From Prostheceraeus crozeri (Eukaryota > Platyhelminthes > Polycladida > Euryleptidae), in contig CAJQUW010001851.1 of assembly GCA_907163375.1 (NCBI GenBank), forward strand, positions 108,501 to 172,500: a stretch of 64,000 nt of DNA, written 5' to 3'. The notes below the pieces were generated by a model. That model was not told the DNA's origin. It was given only the letters and a program-made list of their open reading frames with translations, and did not search any database. This document shows, piece after piece, positions 56,370 through 64,000 of this stretch. Both the position numbers and the translations under genes were made by a program. Position 1 is the stretch's first letter. Each line of letters opens with the position of its first letter.

Positions 56370-57557
56370 CCGTATTTTCCATATATAAGCCCACACAAAT
56401 AAAGGCCCATGGGCTCACATTTGGCAGATGGGCTTATATTTGGAAACATAATTTATTGTGATCAAGAAAATATAATTTAGGAAAACCAAGGATTTATCTC
56501 TAAGTATACTCACAATAAATCTTATTGGTCACCAGTTGTCTGTGTGCGCGCGCTCGTGTGTGTGTGTGGATGTGTTTACTTGATGTTGCCGTGATCGAAT
56601 CGTCGCATCCTATTGCAAACACCATTGTTCGAAGAATTCAAGGGGTATAATTCTAAGAATATGCGAGCAGGCGAGAAGTCAAGGGCGCGGGTTTGTGCAA
56701 CAGTGCGAACACAGGTATTCGTTGCCTTTTGAGTAAGAGTCACACAGGCATTTGAGCCCTACGATTTAACACTTGCTTCATTTTTTTATCGATCGTCTTC
56801 GATGCCAACTGCGTCATGGCATCATCAGAAAGTGAAGAGACAATTCCTAAGACTCGCTTAAAGAGGAGAAGCCATACAATTTTCGACAAATTGCAAATAA
56901 TTGAGACTGTCAAAATAAATCACGGAAACAACTTGAGTGCTGCTTCAAGAGAGAGGGGAATTTCAAGTAAGCAACTCCGAACTTGGATATCTGAAGAATG
57001 CAAGCTAAGGAATACCTCAACAAAGCAGAAAAGGCGCCTACATCCGGGAGGTGGACGCAGACCTTTTTGTCCGGAAATCGAATTTAATTGATAAAATGGT
57101 TGAAAATTGAACGTTCGAACAAAAGAAACGTCAGTTGGACAAGATTACAACATGAAGCCGTAAAGACATTGTTCCACGACTCAACAAGCCCTGTACATTC
57201 ATTGTTATTAACTTTTGTCCTTTTTTTGTGATGAGATATGGATCCAAAGACGCATCTACGAAATTGGATTTCCTTATAGGCTACCGGTTTTATAGACAGA
57301 AACTTGCTGCTGACTGCTCATTTTTTAAATATACTGTTATACTATAATTCACGACAGCGCGTCTTTTAGTTGCATTTTGTTGTTTATACATCGAGGTACT
57401 AATTATTTAGAATCCAACAGCGGCATAAAAGCCAAAATGGTAGAGATTGAAAAGGTGCCAAATAGAAGCCCTGGGATTGTATATGGAGTCAATATTTTGT
57501 CGCAAAATCGGTAAAAACTGAATGTAAGCCCATGGACTTTTATATGGAAAGATACGG
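56370..57557 (+). mobile_element. pogo-like (Tc1/mariner) transposon, internally deleted
   Basis: The element is flanked by TA at 56368-56369 and 57558-57559. Copy B shows the uninterrupted site (ttataagTAgtatgaaac). The terminal inverted repeat starts CCGTATTTTCCATATA on the left and reads CCGTATCTTTCCATATA inward from the right; a second shared block, CCCATGGGCT, follows. It encodes a pogo-type DNA-binding domain but no DDE catalytic domain, so it is non-autonomous. Confidence 0.85.
56816..57091 (+). pseudogene. pogo-like transposase N-terminus (helix-turn-helix)
   Basis: ATG 56816 starts a 91-codon frame. After an acidic leader comes KRRSHTIFDKLQIIETVK, then SAASRERGISSKQLRTWI, a helix-turn-helix of the Brinker/CENP-B type used by pogo transposases to bind their ends. 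GGGRRPFCPEIEFN follows. A one-base shift at the stop would continue into KWLKIERSNKRNVSW, resembling the second DNA-binding half. The DDE domain is absent, so this is a relic encoding at most a DNA-binding peptide. Confidence 0.8.
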
Positions 57558-58203
57558 TAGTATGAAACAAGGTGGATATCAAAAGGAATGAATTTGCTAA
57601 TAGTCATGCTAACGAAACGGAAATTAAGCTGATTGTCAAGGGAATTTCATGAACTGCATTATAAATTTATAATGAAAGTCTTCATGAAAAATCGAGATCT
57701 TATTAATGTGCTTTCTTGGCTGAAACTTCATGTTTTGAATTCAATTTTCATCGATATGATTTTATGATTCACTAAATTTATATGTTTAATCTTGAATCTG
57801 AATAGTGATGTGGACCCTTACATCCTTAAAAGTTACATCCTTAAAAGAAATCATTGTCTGTGATTGTGTTGTTTTGCTCTACCAGTGGCAGGTTGCCTGT
57901 GATATGATCACCTCTTGGTATTGAGCATGAAAGTAATGGCAACCTATAGAATTGTGAATTTAACAGACACTTCCTCTCCAAGGCTGTCATAACACGACGG
58001 ATTTGTAAAATTCCATCATTCCTTCTGCATTAATGTCATGATCAGTCAGTTTTGTGGCAATTTCTTCAAAACAGCAAAAATTTGCATTTGGTAGCAATAT
58101 CCAGCTGTAGTCACCTTAAATTCATTTGATAAAGTCGAAAGTGTATACACATTGAGGATTTAATAAATGCGAAGTTACCTCTCTACCTAATATACTTACT
58201 CTG

Positions 58204-59380
58204 TGATATAAATACCCTACCCATAACACACGTGATCTGAGGCTCTGCATGGAAGCATTTCTTGATGAACAATTTATTCTTTTGTTTAATCTGTTTTAAA
58301 GTTCGGACTGCTCTGCAGCAGACAATTATCAATGCGATGTAAGTTGATGCGGTTTTCAAGTATAAGCATCTGTTTCCATTCTGAAGTTGCTTTGCATCAC
58401 TTTTACAAGTATTTCAAGAATGTTGTGGCGCACACTTTGGGCGTAGGTTCGTCGACTGCAGATCGTCCACGATGTTATAGAATCCAACGAAACGTATGCA
58501 GTCGGTCATGTTGATGATAAATCTCGCTTCTCTATAAATGCATTTATTTCAATAAATCATAAACATATTTTTATTGGATTTCATTGGTCTATTTTTTATA
58601 ACCTGGCGTTTCTGCCCGAGTGAACACATCAGTGAGGCCTCTTCATGGTTACTGAAAGTTATTTTCTGTAAGCGAATGTAATTGAATTTGTTTTCACCTC
58701 GCAATATATTTTCATTTCGGCGCAGAGTTCTTTTCAACTGAACCATCTTGTAACCAATATAGCCCACTAGCGATTTACCAAACTTTCCTAAATAGACTGC
58801 CCTACAATTATGTGAGATAAATAGAGACTTGCTCTTTAAGAAAGCATCTGGTGTTCTGTGGTGCCTACTCAATAAGAGAAAATATTCAATATAAAATTTC
58901 GACATGTAATTACTGTATGTTAGCTAGACATAACACTAAATTGTCACTTTTTGCAGCTAAAACAGTCCGAATTAATGACATTTCCTTTAATTGGGATAAT
59001 CTAATCTCGGAATATCTTCACTAACATTGACTGCGCATATTTATGAGCTTCTATGTTTTTGTGGTGGATTTCAACTTCAGCTGGAACGCTGCGCTTATTT
59101 CACCTATAAATTGTGGCTAAATCATTCTTCAACTTGGCATACTAGTATAAAACCTTTTATATTGATGGGGCAGAATAAAACCACCTAAGCCTATCAGTAA
59201 ATAGCCACGAGTGTCTTCATGAATATCAAAGGCATATATTGCTATGAATAGGAAGTAGGACTTAATTGATAACTGAGCATTTCAAGTAATATCATCAAAA
59301 TAGCTGTTTACACAACAAGCAATCATAATTTGTCCATGCTAATGAGATGTATTTCTACTTTAGTATCAACTAATGTTTAC
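58204..59380. other. Non-coding stretch, presumed intron or intergenic
   Basis: No recognised gene. It lies downstream of the EGF-like exon on the minus strand, so it may be an intron of that gene. Confidence 0.4.
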
Positions 59381-59569
59381 CTGAATATGTACAGAATCGT
59401 TTAGTGTCGGTAGTTCTTAGAGGATCTGCTTCGTAGCCGTCTTTGCAGTAACATTGGTATTTTCCTTGATAGGTATAGCAATCCATTGATTCAGTGTCAC
59501 AGACATCATCATTATAACACGTTTCGAGAGTAGCACAGCCTCCTGGAACCGGTCTATAACCTTTCCCAC
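59381..59569 (-). CDS. EGF-like domain exon, phase 1-1
   Basis: On the minus strand an acceptor (cgttgcAG) precedes 59569 and a donor (CAG|GTAAAC) follows 59381. The 189-bp exon is open and begins and ends in phase 1, the symmetric phase typical of extracellular modules that spread by exon shuffling. The peptide contains PGGCATLETC, then DDVCDTESMDC, then YQCYCKDGYEA and a final Cys near RFC. The C-x5-C-x6-C-x8-C-x-C-x16-C spacing fits an EGF-like fold. The protein is probably secreted or a cell-surface receptor; which one cannot be told from a single module. No neighbouring exon is visible in the window. Confidence 0.75.
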
Positions 59570-60598
59570 CTGCAACGAGATACGTTTTCATGTAATTGTA
59601 GGTCTGCACAGAATCATATCACTTTTTTCCTCAGTATTTCTTTCCAATAGGGATCTCGCATGCCTGCACATAGCACTCGGTTCTGCATCTCGATCAAAGA
59701 TGCATCAGAGATGAAAGATTAATCGATTTTAAGATTTCATGCATCAAAGTATTTTTGTTTTACACTGTTCAGAATTCATCAATAACTTAACCAAGTAGCA
59801 AGCGAAGTATAACCTCATTTTCAACAATGAATGAATTCCACGTTTCTGTTGTTAAGAGGAAAAAGGAAAATGTATAAATATGAAATTGAATACTTACAAA
59901 ATATGGCATTAGCGTTGTTCTGAAAGAAAAAGGGAATTTCTTTGTAGGTGTCCAAACTTTTGTCACATTTGAGTCACTTTTTAAAAGCATCAATCACCAC
60001 TAAGTAGGCTACATGAAAATGAGACTGTTGCGCTAACGGTTACATTACAGATAGCTTGTGAAAAATCACTGTACTGTCATGCAAGGATGCGTACTACGGA
60101 GTCAGCATTTTGATAGGACTGTGACTCTGAGACAAGGTAGGACATTGCAGTTTCACAATCAGTTTTTAAACAGAATCATGAACAGAACATTTTGTCTAAG
60201 AAAATTGCATTTTGAATCAAAACAGCTTGAAAAACCTCATGTGCTCCGAATCTGATCTTTTTTGTGTATTATTTTCTATGATGCTTGCTTTTGAAGCTGG
60301 ACCAACTGTGCCGAGATCTCAATCTGAGGAATTACTCTGTCTACCATTGACAAGGAGAAGTTCGGATTGCGAACTTCTTGAGTAGACGACGAAGTTCGGC
60401 TTTCAAAGCAAAGACCGTATTAAAGACCAAAAATTCAACTAGCTGCAATACAGGAAAGCGTAGTCATTGCGATGAAGGAAAGTTTTAATCGAGTGCAATC
60501 TGCCATTTTGATGAGCGTGTGCATTTCGCTGTGCCGACTGTGAGGAGATGATTCATCACACTGGCTAGAAATCCTGAATCCGCCTTTTAGTAGAGGGA
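59570..60598. other. Non-coding stretch, presumed intron
   Basis: No recognised gene; it lies upstream of the EGF-like exon in gene direction. Confidence 0.4.
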
Positions 60599-60679
<81 letters not shown>

Positions 60680-60789
60680 TATATAGAGAGAGAGTGAGTG
60701 AGAGAGTGAGTGAGAGAGTGAGTGAGAGAGAGAGTGAGAGAGTGAGAGAGTGAGAGTGAGAGTGAGAGTGAGAGAGAGAGAGAGAGAGC
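60599..60789. repeat. (GA)n microsatellite with GTGA variants
   Basis: About 190 bp of GA dinucleotides, pure in the first 70 bp, then with a TAGAGATATATATA interruption and many AGTG substitutions. Reading frames over it (Ser/Leu repeats) are artefacts. It directly precedes the 5' end of the LINE. Confidence 0.97.
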
Positions 60790-60895
60790 GATATTAATTA
60801 CCATATTAATTACCAATACGAGTCACAAGGTCCGGAGTAAATCTTCATCCTATCAATTTATTCTTATAATTTTCCAATTGATTACAGATACCATC

Positions 60896-61948
60896 ATGAG
60901 TGCGGCACCAACAACCCCGATAACTGATCAACCAACATCTCCTGCATCCCAATTTGCAAAGCTTGAAATTTTGTGTGAGAAATGCGAGAAAGTAGTCCCA
61001 ACAGACAGCTCTCTTGAATGCAAAAAGTGCAACACACTTTGGCACTTTAGTTGCACTGACCTCCCACCGTTTGAAGTTGTGAAGTATTACAAAGAGAACC
61101 TATATCATAGAAAATTTGCATGCTCAAAATGCATTGAGAAGATACATCCTCAAGAATTTGCCATGGTAAAGGATCAAATGAATAGCTATGATGGCAATTC
61201 TACTCTTCTCAGCGAATACAAGAAACGCTTGCAGGTGAAACAAAACGAAATGATTGAGCTGGTTCAAAACCTCGACAGAGCCCTGGAGGAGAAAAACAAA
61301 TTGGAAGAAGAAGTATTGCAATTGAGCAGAAAAAATGAAACTATGATCCTCTCATTAAATATGTACGAGACACAACTAGCCGAATTTGAAGAAAAGGAGA
61401 GATCGAGAAAAGATCAAGGCTCAGAGCAACAGAATACGGATAGCAGCAACAAAGAAGTACTCACATTACTACGAAAGCAAAAAGAAGATACAAGAAGTGA
61501 ACTGACGGTAATAAAACATCTGATCGACGATATAAGAATAACGGTGGATAGCAAACCCTACAATCAGATTCCACAGCCGATCCAGCATCCTCCTCACCAA
61601 CATTATAGGCAAGCAATCCCCCGCAATCATTACAGACAACAGAGAAGACCACCACCGAAGTGCTATTCCTGCGGACGAATCGGGCATATCGCTCGAAACT
61701 GTTATAGCTCCAGACAATCCGGAAGATGGACCAGGAATAACAGGGGCAATTTCCGCGGACCTCAACATCCAACCTATCCGCAGCATCCGACATATTACCA
61801 ATACTCGCAGCAGCATCAGCATCCACAGCCATATCAACAACCTTTTCAACAACATCATTTCCCAATTGTGAACAATCATCCTGCAGCTCAGCCAGGTAAC
61901 CTCTATCCGAACTATAACATGCATTCGTCAATGCAACCTTTTGTTTAA
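60896..61948 (+). CDS. LINE ORF1 protein: PHD-like finger, coiled coil, CCHC zinc knuckle
   Basis: 350 residues from ATG 60896. Residues 27-81 carry CEKC, then CKKC, NTLWHFSC and CSKC, the C4HC3 spacing of a PHD-type finger. Residues of about 100-185 are charged, with heptad-like Leu/Glu/Lys patterns, and probably form a coiled coil. A Pro/His/Gln-rich part precedes a zinc knuckle CYSCGRIGHIARNC at about 256-269, followed by an Arg/Gly then Gln/His-rich tail. Such ORF1 proteins bind element RNA and form the ribonucleoprotein; a PHD finger could contact chromatin (inference). PHD-containing ORF1 is known in some CR1-like LINEs. ATG 60896 is chosen because the open frame upstream has only non-ATG codons. 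Confidence 0.85.
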   Translation: MSAAPTTPITDQPTSPASQFAKLEILCEKCEKVVPTDSSLECKKCNTLWHFSCTDLPPFEVVKYYKENLYHRKFACSKCIEKIHPQEFAMVKDQMNSYDGNSTLLSEYKKRLQVKQNEMIELVQNLDRALEEKNKLEEEVLQLSRKNETMILSLNMYETQLAEFEEKERSRKDQGSEQQNTDSSNKEVLTLLRKQKEDTRSELTVIKHLIDDIRITVDSKPYNQIPQPIQHPPHQHYRQAIPRNHYRQQRRPPPKCYSCGRIGHIARNCYSSRQSGRWTRNNRGNFRGPQHPTYPQHPTYYQYSQQHQHPQPYQQPFQQHHFPIVNNHPAAQPGNLYPNYNMHSSMQPFV

Positions 61949-61949
61949 C

Positions 61950-63998
61950 ATAGACGAACGAGGAGAGGAGGCGCCTAAGATAGGAGAAAATTGTGGTAAG
62001 AGCAACAAGACATTAAAAATTTATTATACTAACATCAACGGATTAAATGTTAATAAGCTTCATGACTCTGATATGATCAAAGATATACAAGACACTGATA
62101 TCGTCTGTTTTACTGAAACTCACTTAAATGAAAATGCATCTCTAAATTTAGCGATAAATAATTTTGATGTTATAGAAACGTTCTGTAAAAATAAGAATAA
62201 TTTTGGAAGACAAATTAAAGGAGTGAGCTTGTATTATAGAAATGAGCAAAACAGACTAAATATAGAAAAATTGGCTGCTGAAAATGGAGACCTGATAATT
62301 ATAAAGATGTTAAGTAGTGAATGGAAAGAATTGAAAGAAATATTTCTTATCCTTTGCTACCGAGAAAGCAGAGAGTCAAAATACGCTGACAAAAATTTCT
62401 TAAATAAAATAAAGGAATATATAAAGACATTCCAGATGAAGAACGTCATCATGTTGGGAGATCTCAATAGCAGAATCGGTAAATTAAATGACAACGAACA
62501 TATGAATCTCCCCACCAGAAAATCTGAAGATTTAATAATAAATAAACAAGGCAGAGAAATGATAGAGTTTTGCAATGAAAATTGTCTTGTTATAGCAAAC
62601 GGTAGATATGATACCGGAAAACATACTTTCTGTAGAATTCAAAAGGAGAAGAACTATAAGTCCGTCATCGACTATTTGATCATATCAGAATCCATGATAG
62701 AAAAATTAAAGGCCTTTGAAATTTTAGAACCTAAACTATTTACGGATCACAGACCTTTGCAGATAAAATTTGATATAGAAACAAAAACATCGATGAGGAC
62801 TAATTCAGTCAGACATAGGTATAATATCAATCAAGCAATTAAACCATTTAAAATGATCACAAATCATGATTCAAATAAATTTAATGAAGCTCTAATAGCA
62901 AAAAGTGCAACACTAATCAAAAAGATAAATGAAGAAAAACCAAATTCAATAGAAATATATAATTATCTGATTAGCGCATGTAAAGAAATATGTATCAAAG
63001 CAGAACCGAATAGACAAATAACATATTCTAAAGATACAAGAAATCTTCGTAAAACTTACAATGCTGCTATCGAAACTTATAAACAAAATTCAACAGAGGA
63101 AAATCTACATTCTCTGCTACGAAAAAAGAAACAGTACAACAAAAACTTAAAATCAGAGAAACGAAATTTGCAAAAGTTGAAATTATCTGAACTTCAAAAT
63201 GCGAAAACAAACAATGACTCGAAAAAATATTGGGAACTGTTGAATAAAAGTAGACCTAAGAAAAGTAAAAAAGTCAAAAGTAAATTAACCGCAGAAAATT
63301 TTAGAGACTATCTTGAAGATAGAAATCAACAATTTATGCAATCAAAAGTCAATCAAAATGAAATTAATCCTCATCTATGCACAAAAATCGAAGATAGCTC
63401 TCTAAATAAAAAAATCACTTTAATGGAAATTGAAAGAGCAGTTAAATTAACAAAAAATTCTAAATCCAGTGGCCCAGACAAAATAATATATGAAATGTTT
63501 AAGAACAATCCAAATCAAATAAAGGTGCTTGAAGTACTTTTCAACAACATCTTGCATGATAAAACCACTCCATGGGAATTAAGCTGGACAACTCCCATCT
63601 TTAAGAAAGGAGACAAAAATGATGTGAACTCATATCGATGCTTAAATTTATCATCATGTATTGAGAAGATTCTAACGAAGATACTGAACGATAGACTACA
63701 TACTTGGATAGATAAATACAGATTACTTCATGAATCTCAAACTGGGTTCCGAAGAGAACACTCAACCATAGATAATATCTGGATGATCCGAGAAATTATT
63801 CAAATTCATAAAAATGACAGACAGCCCCTTTACATATGTTTCATTGATCTTTCAAAGGCTTTTGATTCAATTCCTAAATTTCATTTAATCAACAAATTAA
63901 GAGCTATTATACCGAAAGGCGACTATTTGTCCTTAATGGAAAATATAATAAATAATAAAAAATACAAAATATTATTTGATGGAAAAGAAAGTGGAGAA
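61950..63998 (+). CDS. LINE ORF2: APE endonuclease plus reverse transcriptase, partial at window edge
   Basis: The frame is open from 61872 to the window end without a stop. Endonuclease signatures in order are YYTNINGLNVNKL, DIVCFTETHLNE (catalytic Glu), NVIMLGDLNSRIG, a SVIDYLIIS segment and FTDHRPLQIKF (catalytic Asp-His). The RT follows: SSGPDKIIYEMFK, WTTPIFKKGDKNDVNSYR, QTGFRREHSTIDNI and motif A LYICFIDLSKAFDSIPK. The sequence ends before YADD. The protein nicks target DNA and reverse transcribes element RNA from the nick. The first ATG in frame is 62073, already inside the endonuclease, so initiation is probably by frameshift or reinitiation from ORF1. Lys/Asn/Ile-rich composition matches the AT-rich base usage. 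Confidence 0.9.
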   Translation, partial: MDERGEEAPKIGENCGKSNKTLKIYYTNINGLNVNKLHDSDMIKDIQDTDIVCFTETHLNENASLNLAINNFDVIETFCKNKNNFGRQIKGVSLYYRNEQNRLNIEKLAAENGDLIIIKMLSSEWKELKEIFLILCYRESRESKYADKNFLNKIKEYIKTFQMKNVIMLGDLNSRIGKLNDNEHMNLPTRKSEDLIINKQGREMIEFCNENCLVIANGRYDTGKHTFCRIQKEKNYKSVIDYLIISESMIEKLKAFEILEPKLFTDHRPLQIKFDIETKTSMRTNSVRHRYNINQAIKPFKMITNHDSNKFNEALIAKSATLIKKINEEKPNSIEIYNYLISACKEICIKAEPNRQITYSKDTRNLRKTYNAAIETYKQNSTEENLHSLLRKKKQYNKNLKSEKRNLQKLKLSELQNAKTNNDSKKYWELLNKSRPKKSKKVKSKLTAENFRDYLEDRNQQFMQSKVNQNEINPHLCTKIEDSSLNKKITLMEIERAVKLTKNSKSSGPDKIIYEMFKNNPNQIKVLEVLFNNILHDKTTPWELSWTTPIFKKGDKNDVNSYRCLNLSSCIEKILTKILNDRLHTWIDKYRLLHESQTGFRREHSTIDNIWMIREIIQIHKNDRQPLYICFIDLSKAFDSIPKFHLINKLRAIIPKGDYLSLMENIINNKKYKILFDGKESGE

Positions 63999-64000
63999 TT

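Larger units (their letters stand above)
56175..58201 (-). mobile_element. GAGTAAG-family transposon, copy C, interrupted by a pogo-like element
   Basis: This is copy B in reverse orientation, with 1.19 kb of foreign DNA (56368-57559) inside. The left terminus is gagtaagcgtatagtaggta and the right terminus is tctacctaatatacttactc. The right flanking TA has changed to TG. Without the insert the length is about 0.84 kb, similar to copy B. Confidence 0.78.
60790..64000 (+). mobile_element. Apparently intact non-LTR retrotransposon, 5' part (runs off window)
   Basis: The order is a short 5' leader, ORF1 (60896-61948), then ORF2 with endonuclease and reverse transcriptase still open at the window edge. 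Both ORFs are undamaged across more than 3 kb, unlike every other LINE here, which suggests recent insertion. The 5' end appears to lie close to the (GA)n tract. The RT is cut by the window edge after motif A. The fragment at 3947-5475 holds the complementary 3' part of a perhaps related element. Clade is not settled. Confidence 0.88.

Noticed and set aside
60565-60816. Minus-strand frame of Ser/Leu repeats
   Set aside because: It is the translation of the (GA)n microsatellite, not a gene.
61461-61931. Two long minus-strand frames
   Set aside because: They are shadows of the LINE ORF1, caused by its Gln/His/Pro-rich low-complexity coding.
1-64000. CRISPR arrays, tRNA or rRNA genes, bacterial operons, organellar DNA
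   Set aside because: I saw no regular short repeats with spacers, no tRNA-like B-box with cloverleaf, no rRNA-like sequence and no dense same-strand coding; a tRNA search program could still find a diverged copy.

Overview
This window looks like AT-rich genomic DNA from an invertebrate metazoan. Coding potential is sparse and interrupted. Three short stretches have exon-like splice borders, and most of the recognisable sequence is retroelement or DNA-transposon debris. There are no operons, ribosome binding sites or prokaryotic gene arrays. The species cannot be named from the sequence alone. The mix of Penelope-like elements, several non-LTR lineages, a Gypsy remnant, hAT, pogo and other inverted-repeat elements and hammerhead-ribozyme repeats fits many marine invertebrates.

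Host genes appear only as isolated exons on the minus strand. One is an N-terminal exon of a PDE5/6/11-type cyclic nucleotide phosphodiesterase (14352-14718). One is an unrecognised exon candidate (40738-40981). One is a symmetric phase 1-1 EGF-like exon (59381-59569). Further exons of these genes are not visible, so introns must be long and filled with repeats.

Layout. 3.8-5.6 kb holds a hammerhead-ribozyme repeat on the minus strand, split by a 1.5 kb LINE insertion. A fragment of the same ribozyme repeat lies at 9.3 kb, and a 1.35-unit copy with a 240-bp period lies at 49.8-50.1 kb. 13.6-14.3 kb is a short hAT element with an 8-bp target duplication. 15.6-20.7 kb is a decayed LINE interrupted by a 2.6 kb Penelope-like element whose ends are 763-bp inverted repeats. 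24.56-26.2 kb is a second Penelope-like element, open through RT and GIY-YIG, bounded by (TA)n beside the 3' end of another LINE. 30.1-30.7 kb carries an RTE-like fragment. 34.8-36.3 kb is a nest of inverted repeats. 44.4-46.2 kb is a broken Gypsy gag-pol. 47.5-48.3 kb is the 3' end of a third Penelope-like element, followed by a hAT-like element. 51.7-58.2 kb is packed with terminal-inverted-repeat elements, including a pogo-like element inserted in another transposon. 60.8-64 kb is the 5' part of an apparently intact LINE. Its ORF1 (PHD-like finger, coiled coil, zinc knuckle) is followed by an endonuclease/reverse transcriptase ORF that runs off the window without a stop.

The most coherent theme is hammerhead ribozymes. 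Motifs recur in all three Penelope-like elements and in three copies of a small non-coding repeat resembling animal retrozymes. Two Penelope copies share a variant catalytic core in which the usual C3-G8 pair is replaced by U3-A8. All functional statements here are inference from sequence patterns read by eye.
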